From the NCBI GenBank assembly GCA_028752905.1, contig JAQNBH010000015.1, forward strand, positions 16,724,669 to 16,788,668: DNA of 64,000 bases, written 5' to 3'. The notes under the pieces were generated by a model. The model ran no database searches. It saw nothing but the letters and a program-made list of their open reading frames with translations, and had not been told where the DNA came from. Made by a program: the position numbers and the translations under genes. This document shows, piece after piece, positions 36,370 through 44,007 of the stretch (position 1 is its first letter; each line of letters begins with the position of its first letter). Origin of the DNA: Cladorhizidae sp. MBARI D1340-BT2. Taxonomy: Eukaryota > Porifera > Demospongiae > Poecilosclerida > Cladorhizidae.

Positions 36370-37095
36370 CCTTGTCGCAAGTATCAGCTGCAGTGGGTTG
36401 ACCATCTGTATCTTCTTCCGCTGCAATGGGTTTGCCATCCTATCCTCTTCAGCTGTAGTGGGTTGACCATCTCTATACTCTTCAGCTGCAGTGGGTTAGC
36501 CATCTGTATCCTCTTCAGCCGCAGTGGGTTGACCATCTCTATCATATTATTATTCAACTGCAGTGGGTTGACCATCTCTATCGTCTTCAGCTGCAGTGTG
36601 TTGACCATCTGTATCCTCTTCAGCTGCAGTGGGTTGGCCATCTCTATCGTCTTCAGCTGCAGTGTGTTGAAAATCTGTATCCTCTTCAGCTGCAGTGGGT
36701 TGGCCATCTGCATCCTCTTCAGCTGTAGTGGGTTGACCATCTCTATCGTCTTCAGCTGCAGTGTGTTGACCATCTGTATCCTCTTCAGCTGGAGTGGGTT
36801 GGCCATCTCTATCATCTTCAGCTGCAGTGTGTTGACCATCTGTATCCTCTTCAGCTGCAGTGGGTTGGCCATCTCTATCGTCTTCAGCTGCAGTGTGTTG
36901 ACCATCTGTATCCTCTTCAGGTTGGCCATCTGTATCCTCTTCAACTGTAGTGGGTTGAACATCTCTATCGTCTTCAGCTGCAGTGTGTTGGCCATCTGTA
37001 TCCTCTACAGCTGCAGTAGGTTGGCCATCTCTATCGTCTTCAGCTGCAGTGTGTTGACAATCTGTATCCTCTTCAGCTGCAGTGGGTTGGTAGTT
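36370..37095. repeat. 33-bp / 66-bp higher-order minisatellite
   Basis: 33-bp units (CTGCAGTGGGTTGGCCATCT and the rest) alternate in two forms, one with CTGTATCCTC and one with CTCTATCGTC, giving a 66-bp period. Period 33 keeps all frames open. Confidence 0.92.
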
Positions 37096-37161
37096 ATCCA
37101 GGTCATAGTCTAAAGTTATCAGGGAGTATGCTATTACTATATCTATATTTGTTTGACCCAC
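36550..37161 (-). CDS. Possible acidic-repeat exon (uncertain)
   Basis: One minus-strand frame through the array reads a very hydrophilic 22-residue repeat (QPTAAEEDTDGQHTAAEDDR and so on) of about 203 codons, ending QPTAVE then stop. A possible acceptor (ACTTTAG, near 37112) precedes YDLDNYQPTAAEEDTD. A 9-bp deletion in one unit is in frame. An acidic intracellular tail is imaginable, and I found no recognised domain or upstream exon. Period 33 alone would also keep the frame open, so the coding call is weak. Confidence 0.25.
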   Translation of the reverse strand: MGQTNIDIVIAYSLITLDYDLDNYQPTAAEEDTDCQHTAAEDDRDGQPTAAVEDTDGQHTAAEDDRDVQPTTVEEDTDGQPEEDTDGQHTAAEDDRDGQPTAAEEDTDGQHTAAEDDRDGQPTPAEEDTDGQHTAAEDDRDGQPTTAEEDADGQPTAAEEDTDFQHTAAEDDRDGQPTAAEEDTDGQHTAAEDDRDGQPTAVE

Positions 37162-37612
37162 TTTTTAAAATGGAAGATAAAGCCCCAAAATCCAAAGGTC
37201 ATATTCAGCTAAAAGTCACAGCTGCCTAAATGGTGGTTATCGATGCTAAAAACCATAGTAGGTGTGAAATCATCTTCAAGGATCTATGCATGTATCATAT
37301 GTACCTGTCTCTGTGTCCACCCACACACAACTTGCATTCAATAAGTCTATTCAGAATAACTCTAGCACCAGAAGACTCCAAATCTTCCAATACACATCCA
37401 TGACTCAGTGATGACTTGATTGGCATTTATATGATGCAGTCCAGCTAGCTCACATGCTGTTTATAATCAGAGTTGGGTAAGGGACATCCTTCACAGGATT
37501 TGGGCTATGCTATGCTGTGCAGCTGAATGTCAACTGAGTGGTCAGTTGATCTGCTGATGAATAATCTTCTTCGAACACAAACCTTCTTCAAACACAAACA
37601 AGCAAAAGCAGG
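37096..37612. other. Left flank of the gypsy element
   Basis: No gene is recognised. The last five bases, GCAGG (37608-37612), are the left target-site duplication of the LTR element. Confidence 0.5.
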
Positions 37613-38159
37613 TGTCGGAAATGCTCTCCGAGTGTATCAACCTTAATCGCTCGAGCCAATTCCGATGTCGACTCGCCGTTACTCCCGCCTTTAATTTGAC
37701 TCCTTCTCAGTCAATTTAACAGCCGGTTTCCCCCTAGCAAGCCCTAACTATCACTTGAGACTAAAACAACGTTTAATTACAGATAAGCACCAAATTAGGG
37801 ATGCCGCCTTTCTTTTCTCACAGAACAAGAAACACACAGCAAAACAACAATTTCAATAAGTCTCAACACAGTGACACGCAATAGTTCAAATCAATTACTC
37901 AATGACTCTAGACACTCTACTCAGTCCAAGCTCATTAACTAACTCCAACTAACTCTCTCTCTCGTTCTTTTTTTCTTGTCTCATTTACGAGCAGATTTCC
38001 CGCTCTCTCACTGGGCTGCTGACCAATCAGAAGAAAACATCCCTCTCGAATTCCTTCTAGAAGCTTTTTGTCTGAGTGTTTCCTCGTTCCATATTTCCTC
38101 GTATATCTGTTTCGGTGTTTCTTTGTTGTTCCCTAAGGTAGAGAATGGCATTTCCGACA
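37613..38159 (-). repeat. 3' LTR of the gypsy element (547 bp)
   Basis: TGTCGG...CCGACA termini. Its two parts (37613-38072 and 38073-38159) appear identical to 42668-43127 and 43304-43390. It lacks the 176-bp insert carried by the 5' LTR. The last about 150 bp of pol run into this LTR. Confidence 0.95.
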
Positions 38160-41100
38160 CTCCCCTATCGTTCTGGTGAGAACCCACTGGTTCTCTCGAG
38201 AGACCGTCTGCGTTGGCATTGTCCTTTCCAGACTTATGCTTTACGGTGTACATATAGGGTTGTAGTTGGAGGGCCCAACGACCTAGACGACCATGGCTAT
38301 CCTTCAGCTTAGCCAGGTGGGTTAGAGGATTATGATCTGTCTCAATCGTGAAGGACGTTCCCTCCAAATAAATCCGGTAATGTCTGATTCCATCCACAAT
38401 TGCAAGAGCTTCTTTCTCAATAGTTGAGTATTTTTGTTCCCGATCCAACAATTTCCTCGAGCCATATGCAATTGGGTGGTCCTCCCCATACTCATCTTTT
38501 TGGGACAGAACGAATCCAATCCCTGTGTCTGAGGCATCAGTCTGGATGGTAAAGGGGCGATCCCAGGCTGGTGTCCTCAACACTGGATACTCAGTAAGGC
38601 ATTGCTTCAACGTCTCGAAAGCTGCTTGTGCTGCTTCATTCCAGATCACTACATTGGGTTGGTCTTTCCGTGTCAGGTTGGTTAGTGGGGTGGCTATGGT
38701 CGAAAAGTTAGGTATAAAACGCCTGTAATAGCCACATAAGCCCAAAAATGCACGAACATCCTTCTTGATCCTTGGTTCCTTGAATCCCTGTACGGCCTGT
38801 ACTTTCGCTTGCTGTGGTAATATCTTCCCTCGTCCAACGACATATCCCAGGTACTCACACTGGTTCACAGCGAACTTGCACTTCCTGTCCTTGATCGTTA
38901 ACTTTGCTTTCCTCAGCCTTTCCATGACCCAACTTAGGTGCTTTAAATGGTCTTCCCAGGTGTCGCTTCGAATTATTATGTCGTCCAGATAGGCTGCAGT
39001 GAATCGTTGACCTCCTTCCAAAACTTCATCCATGAGTCTCTGAAAGGTCGAGGGGGCTGCTACCAATCCAAAAGGCATAGTGGTGAACTCGTACTTTCCC
39101 CAATGGGTTACGAAAGCCGTCTTCTCAATGCTTTTCTCTTCAACTGGCACTTGCCAATATCCTTTGGTCAAGTCCAGAGCTGTGATGTATTTTGCTTGTC
39201 CTATTTCGTCGATCATCTCCTCGATCCTTGGCAATGGGTATGGGTCGGCTCTTGTGATGAGGTTGAGCTTTCTGTAGTCGACACATAAACGTTTGCTGCC
39301 ATCCTTCTTAGGCACCAGCACAACGGGTGCTGCCCAGGGACTTTTCGAAGGTCGGATGATCCCCATCCTAGACAGATCCTTAATTTCTTGTCGTAGGTAC
39401 TCATGGGATGCGTGAGGTAGACGGTAAGGTAGTAACCGTACAGGACTTGCTCCTTCCGTCTCTATCACGTGTTCCGCTAAGGTGGTTCGGCCAGGCATGT
39501 CACTGATGACATCCTGAAATTCTATTTTCAACTGTTCCAACTGTTTGCATTGTTGCTCATCCAGGTCATTCTCCCTGGGGGTCTTTCCTTCCAATACCGG
39601 GTCGTCAGTGACGTCATCATCCACTGCGAGGAACACTGCGGCAGTAGGGGAATTCCAGCTCTTCATGCTGTTGATGTGAAACCTTCGACTTGGTCTCATG
39701 CCTTGGCCCATATCCACTTCATAAGTAACATCCGAAATCTTTTTCGTGATGATTACTGGGCCCCTCCATTCACTATGGAGCTTGTTCAGATGTTTTGGTT
39801 GAAACACCAGCACGTATTCTCCTACTTCAAATTCTCTCCGGGTAGCCTTCTTATCATGCTGACGCTTATATCCTTCCTTTCGCTTTCCTTCTGTACTGGA
39901 AGCCAGCTCTCTGATAATGGTCATCCTCTCTCGTAGCAGTCGGAGGTACTCTGCTGCTTCTGTTCCCTTTTCGTTTGCTTGTGAATTCCACTGATCCACT
40001 AACACATCTAGAGGTGTCCGCATTCGTCTCCCATACATCAACTCGTAGGGCGAGTATCCTGTAGATTTGTGGATAGTGCCCCGATATGCCCATAGTACGA
40101 ATGGCAAACACTGATCCCATTCGTTTCGTCCTTTCTGTGTCAACTTTCGGAGTAACCGTTTCATGGTACTGTTGAAACGCTCAACCATCCCGTCAGTCTG
40201 GGGATGGTAAGGTGACGTTCTGATTTGTTTGATTCCAGTCCCCTTGCAATACTCTGCCATCATGTTAGACACGAAGTTTGAACCGTTGTCGTGTAGAATT
40301 TCTTTGGGTACACCCAACCTTGATGTCACTTCCACCAAGCACTCTATCACTGATTTGGTCGTTACGTTGCGTAGGGGAAAAGCTTCAGGCCACTTTGTAG
40401 CATAGTCGATGACGACCAAGACATACTTGTGACCTGACTTCGTCCGTTTGAGGGGTCCAAAAACGTCCATCGGTACTCGTTCGAAGGGTGTAGTAATGAT
40501 GGGTAGGGGTTGCAGAGGAGCAGTCTTCAGGGTAGCAGGCGCTGCTAGCTGACATGCTGGGCACGACTGACACGCTTCCTTCACGTCTGTAGTCATTCTT
40601 GGCCAGGTTACTCTCTGTCTCAAGGCGTCTAACGTCCTTGCCTCCCCAAAGTGACCTGCAGTAGGTGAGCAGTGGGCCATTCTTAGGACGTCACTCCTGC
40701 ATTCCCTTGGTACCACCAATACATCCAGTTCTTCTTTGTGTTGGGCTTTCCGGTGCAGCAGTCCATTTTTCCAACAGAAATCTTTCTCTTCATCTGTGTT
40801 GGCCTGGTGTCTCCACTCCTCCAGAGTTGGATCCACCAGTTGGAGAGTACGGAGCCGAGAGGGGGAAATCTGTTCTATGAACCCCTGTCCTGCTTCTTCG
40901 TCAACATTCGTTGTTGACTTTGGGGTGGGTGTAACAAACATGTCTTGGTCGAAATTGTATATCTCACCCAGGCTTTCGTCTTCTTTCAGGCTAGTAATCT
41001 GAGCTCCTTCCTCTTCCTGAAGTGCTTCTAGCCTCTTCTGCTCGGCTTGTTCCTTACTATGGCCAGCACGAGTTACGACCAGTGCTGTCTCGGTTGACTC

Positions 41101-41646
41101 CTCTGTCACCTCCTCGGAAAGGGCTTCCTTCAGTAGCTTCCGAAATTTGGGGACATCTTGTCCCAAAAGCATGTCCACATTCAAATTTGGGGACACTCCT
41201 ACAGCCATTTCAGTGGTTCTGCCGTCAATATTCAAGCTGATTCTTGCTGCAGGGAATTTCTGTTTCTTTGCACTGGCAGTGCTATATTCAATGGTCCACC
41301 CCAGTCGGTCCTTCTTGTCCACACACCTCGGGTGTATCATGGACTTGGTGCACCCTGTATCCAGTAGGGCCACCACCGGTTTGTTATTCACCGTGACCTC
41401 CTTCGTCCATTTTGGTCTCTGAGCCGTGAGGACTGTGTGACAACAGTGAGCATCACCCTCCATCTTGACACGACAGTCTCTTCGGAAGTGGCCCTTCATG
41501 CCACACCTAAAACACTCCACGTCTCTTGGACTCCTTGGTGAACTTTGGGTAAGGGGTCGACTTTGAGCAGGGGTTCGGTTTTGGGTAAAGGGTCGACTTC
41601 CCTCCGTTGTCAACCTCCTTGGCTCTGGCACTCTCTCACGATTCAC
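38008..41646 (-). CDS. Pol polyprotein: knuckle-PR-INT-RT-RNase H
   Basis: An open frame of 1212 codons, no internal stop. Residue positions: zinc knuckle C45-x2-C48-x4-H53-x4-C58; aspartic protease LLDTG (D96); integrase zinc region H325, H332, C362, C365; integrase catalytic D394, D453, E489 (35 residues between the last two); GPF/Y-like WRGPVIITKK near 627; RT DLTKGYWQ (D825) and YLDD at 886-889; RNase H D1037, ETDHN at 1102 and DALS-like NADGLS near 1146. It starts within the gag overlap in the +1 frame (first codon GTG), so Gag-Pol is probably made by frameshifting between 41667 and 41636. The last 50 codons lie in the 3' LTR. Confidence 0.95.
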   Translation of the reverse strand: MNRERVPEPRRLTTEGSRPFTQNRTPAQSRPLTQSSPRSPRDVECFRCGMKGHFRRDCRVKMEGDAHCCHTVLTAQRPKWTKEVTVNNKPVVALLDTGCTKSMIHPRCVDKKDRLGWTIEYSTASAKKQKFPAARISLNIDGRTTEMAVGVSPNLNVDMLLGQDVPKFRKLLKEALSEEVTEESTETALVVTRAGHSKEQAEQKRLEALQEEEGAQITSLKEDESLGEIYNFDQDMFVTPTPKSTTNVDEEAGQGFIEQISPSRLRTLQLVDPTLEEWRHQANTDEEKDFCWKNGLLHRKAQHKEELDVLVVPRECRSDVLRMAHCSPTAGHFGEARTLDALRQRVTWPRMTTDVKEACQSCPACQLAAPATLKTAPLQPLPIITTPFERVPMDVFGPLKRTKSGHKYVLVVIDYATKWPEAFPLRNVTTKSVIECLVEVTSRLGVPKEILHDNGSNFVSNMMAEYCKGTGIKQIRTSPYHPQTDGMVERFNSTMKRLLRKLTQKGRNEWDQCLPFVLWAYRGTIHKSTGYSPYELMYGRRMRTPLDVLVDQWNSQANEKGTEAAEYLRLLRERMTIIRELASSTEGKRKEGYKRQHDKKATRREFEVGEYVLVFQPKHLNKLHSEWRGPVIITKKISDVTYEVDMGQGMRPSRRFHINSMKSWNSPTAAVFLAVDDDVTDDPVLEGKTPRENDLDEQQCKQLEQLKIEFQDVISDMPGRTTLAEHVIETEGASPVRLLPYRLPHASHEYLRQEIKDLSRMGIIRPSKSPWAAPVVLVPKKDGSKRLCVDYRKLNLITRADPYPLPRIEEMIDEIGQAKYITALDLTKGYWQVPVEEKSIEKTAFVTHWGKYEFTTMPFGLVAAPSTFQRLMDEVLEGGQRFTAAYLDDIIIRSDTWEDHLKHLSWVMERLRKAKLTIKDRKCKFAVNQCEYLGYVVGRGKILPQQAKVQAVQGFKEPRIKKDVRAFLGLCGYYRRFIPNFSTIATPLTNLTRKDQPNVVIWNEAAQAAFETLKQCLTEYPVLRTPAWDRPFTIQTDASDTGIGFVLSQKDEYGEDHPIAYGSRKLLDREQKYSTIEKEALAIVDGIRHYRIYLEGTSFTIETDHNPLTHLAKLKDSHGRLGRWALQLQPYMYTVKHKSGKDNANADGLSREPVGSHQNDRGVSEMPFSTLGNNKETPKQIYEEIWNEETLRQKASRRNSRGMFSSDWSAAQ
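38160..38168 (-). other. Polypurine tract of the gypsy element
   Basis: On the minus strand GATAGGGGAG directly precedes TGTCGG of the 3' LTR. This is the purine-rich primer site for plus-strand DNA synthesis in LTR retroelements. The tract lies inside the pol reading frame. Confidence 0.7.
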
Positions 41647-42472
41647 TTTCCTTCCTTTGTTGGTTACTTAAATGCCTCACCACTGACTCGTTGAGCTCTT
41701 CGTAGCTGTCAGGGTTGAGATTTCTCATCTGTTGTTGCAGCCATCGTGGTAGTCTCTGCAGTGCCAACTCTTGCAATATTAGTTCGAACAGTGGTAGAGG
41801 TGATATCTCCACCCACTTTGCCAAAGATTGTCTGTGAGCACGGAACCATTCATCCGGTTTTGAAAGGTCAAACGGCTTGTCAAAGACTTGTCTCCGGTAC
41901 GTCTCTACTGATATGTGGTAAGTGGCAAGTAGTGTTCGCTTCACTTCCTCATAATCATTTTGTGCATCTGCATGTAAGGTAGAGACGGCTGTTAAACCTT
42001 GTCCAGACAGAGACCCTCTCACATAGACACACCATAGGGCTCTGGGCCATCCTGCTGCTCTGGCAGTGGCTTCAAACGTCTCTAGGAAAGCTCCCATGTC
42101 GTCGGTGCCTTCCTGATACTTCTGCAGGGTAAACCGAGGGGGTGGAGGAGGAGGAGGGGGGGGAGGAGGTACAGCTCTAGCTTGGTTATCTGCCAGCAGT
42201 TGGAGTATTTGGGTCTGTTGTTCCCTGTGCCTCCCTAGTTCTTCCTCTCTCAAGTGACGCTCCTCTAGCCTCTGCTGTTCCTCTCTTTCTGCCTTCTGCT
42301 GATCGAGAGCTGCCCACTGGACCATAAATCTCTCCAATAGATGTTCAGTTGCATCTTCTCCCGGATTTGCACGAGTTGGAATCCTTCGTGACTCCCTTTC
42401 TCGCCCTCCACGTCTCTCTTCAGACATAATACTGATTTTGTACCACGTTGGTTTTACAACGACCAAAAACAA
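41636..42472 (-). CDS. Gag with SCAN-like capsid region
   Basis: The longest frame has 278 codons. I prefer the ATG 15 codons in (MSEERRGG, 42427), because the preceding segment lies closer to the LTR. An Arg/Glu-rich N-terminal coiled coil (about 60-95) is followed by a run of 11 prolines and then the capsid part. The C-terminal 80 residues (YRRQVFDKPF ... EWFRAHRQSLAKWV ... ELILQELALQRLP ... PDSYEELNESVVRHL) follow the SCAN-domain pattern. The vertebrate SCAN domain is known to derive from Gmr1-like gag, which fits the Pol order. The zinc knuckle is not in this frame but at the start of pol. Confidence 0.9.
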   Translation of the reverse strand: MFLVVVKPTWYKISIMSEERRGGRERESRRIPTRANPGEDATEHLLERFMVQWAALDQQKAEREEQQRLEERHLREEELGRHREQQTQILQLLADNQARAVPPPPPPPPPPPRFTLQKYQEGTDDMGAFLETFEATARAAGWPRALWCVYVRGSLSGQGLTAVSTLHADAQNDYEEVKRTLLATYHISVETYRRQVFDKPFDLSKPDEWFRAHRQSLAKWVEISPLPLFELILQELALQRLPRWLQQQMRNLNPDSYEELNESVVRHLSNQQRKESES

Positions 42473-42667
42473 ACAAACAACTACTTCAACGACTCTAGCT
42501 AGCTACACCAGGGTGGGCTTCCAAACTCCACAGGCCTGATCACCCGAGTTGTACCCCTGGACAACCTAACAGCCTAGCTATACGACCGATAACTTAGCCA
42601 AACAACTTCGATATCAACCTGGATATCTATCTCTTACTCGGATAGAAATCCCACCGCTACCACCAAA

Positions 42668-43390
42668 TGTCGGAAATGCTCTCCGAGTGTATCAACCTTA
42701 ATCGCTCGAGCCAATTCCGATGTCGACTCGCCGTTACTCCCGCCTTTAATTTGACTCCTTCTCAGTCAATTTAACAGCCGGTTTCCCCCTAGCAAGCCCT
42801 AACTATCACTTGAGACTAAAACAACGTTTAATTACAGATAAGCACCAAATTAGGGATGCCGCCTTTCTTTTCTCACAGAACAAGAAACACACAGCAAAAC
42901 AACAATTTCAATAAGTCTCAACACAGTGACACGCAATAGTTCAAATCAATTACTCAATGACTCTAGACACTCTACTCAGTCCAAGCTCATTAACTAACTC
43001 CAACTAACTCTCTCTCTCGTTCTTTTTTTCTTGTCTCATTTACGAGCAGATTTCCCGCTCTCTCACTGGGCTGCTGACCAATCAGAAGAAAACATCCCTC
43101 TCGAATTCCTTCTAGAAGCTTTTTGTCCATGCACATCTAAACCCTCAGTTAACCAACGGAGGAAGAGTGTGACTTGCTCTCTGTTCGAGATGTCAGTTGT
43201 CTCATCTGCCATAATGGTAAGGAATGAGGAGGACTGAAGCAGGGATGTAATCCCACGCTGGATTTGGAGACTCATCAGTTCATTTTGTATCTCGGGACTG
43301 GTGTGAGTGTTTCCTCGTTCCATATTTCCTCGTATATCTGTTTCGGTGTTTCTTTGTTGTTCCCTAAGGTAGAGAATGGCATTTCCGACA
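42668..43390 (-). repeat. 5' LTR of the gypsy element (723 bp, with insert)
   Basis: Same termini and sequence as the 3' LTR except for a 176-bp insert at 43128-43303. After its inner end the minus strand reads TTTGGTGGTAGCGGTGG, where a tRNA primer-binding site is expected; I could not assign the tRNA. The insert lies in the promoter-bearing LTR and could alter transcription. Confidence 0.93.
43128..43303 (-). pseudogene. hAT (ZMYM1-like) transposase fragment inside the 5' LTR
   Basis: The 176 bp are open on the minus strand and encode TSPEIQNELMSLQIQRGI, then SSSFLTIMADETTDISNREQ and VTLFLRWLTEGLDV. This is the DUF4371-like core of ZMYM1-type hAT transposases (IMADETTDISNxEQ). It has no target duplication, differs from both hAT elements nearby, and is absent from the 3' LTR. 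It was therefore acquired in one LTR only. Confidence 0.8.
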
Positions 43391-43395
43391 GCAGG

Positions 43396-44007
43396 CCACT
43401 TTACAAGCATATATGTGTGCCTATATGTGCCTGCATTAGCAATGAACATGGCATAGAATAACATCTGCTGTTTAGATAGTTCTGGAGTTCACCTCTGCAA
43501 ATTCTTGCTACGTCATTGAATAATCTGGATTTTGCAACTCTTGCCCAGTCCTTAAAGCATCTGGAACATGCATCTCTTGTCTACTCCTTAAAGATTCTGG
43601 AGTCTCCTCTGCAACTCCTGCACCTGTCCGTGGCTAACTCTAACAACAAAGCAACAAGGTATGGTGTGTAGTGCCACTTCTGTACTGCACTAACAATAAT
43701 AATAAGTTAGATGAGGTGTTTAATAGGAGTGGCTCATTGCATTGCTGAGGTTTGCTTGCCTCAGAGTGCAACTCTAAAACACCAACAACAAAACAAGTAT
43801 AAACAAGAATTATGTTTGATTTTTAAACAACAACAACTACTACCACTAGTATGTTGGACTGATTAAAAAAGACCGCAAATGAGATTGTGTCCGTGTAGAT
43901 TACAGTCAGTTAGATGATCTTTTACTTTAACCAATATTGTACCGATACTATACTAGACACTCATTGTGTATGTGGTTTGAAAGCTGTGCCTATATAGTAT
44001 AAGGAAT
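43396..44007. other. Spacer between gypsy and hAT elements
   Basis: No gene is recognised. A plus-strand TATATAGTA at about 43991 recurs at 47140-47149 beyond the hAT element, which may be a target duplication. Confidence 0.4.

Larger units (their letters stand above)
37613..43390 (-). mobile_element. Full-length Ty3/gypsy element, Gmr1-like, minus strand
   Basis: The element is 5778 bp, flanked by the 5-bp target duplication GCAGG (37608-37612 and 43391-43395). LTRs begin TGTCGG and end CCGACA. Order in the sense direction: 5' LTR (42668-43390), gag (42427-41636), pol (41646-38008), purine tract, 3' LTR (38159-37613). Pol has zinc knuckle, protease, integrase, RT and RNase H in that order. 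Integrase before RT is the Ty1/copia order, known in Ty3/gypsy only in Gmr1-like elements. Open frames, identical shared LTR sequence and an exact target duplication mark a very recent insertion that could still be active. Confidence 0.95.

Noticed and set aside
36298..37113. 271-codon plus-strand frame of hydrophobic CILFSCSGL repeats
   Set aside because: Shadow of the 33-bp array; cysteine/isoleucine-rich repeat with no splice support. The acidic minus frame is more plausible and even that is weak.
42640..42667. Assigning a specific tRNA primer to the gypsy element
   Set aside because: The sequence inside the 5' LTR (TTTGGTGGTAGCGGTGG) did not match a tRNA 3' end I could name with confidence.
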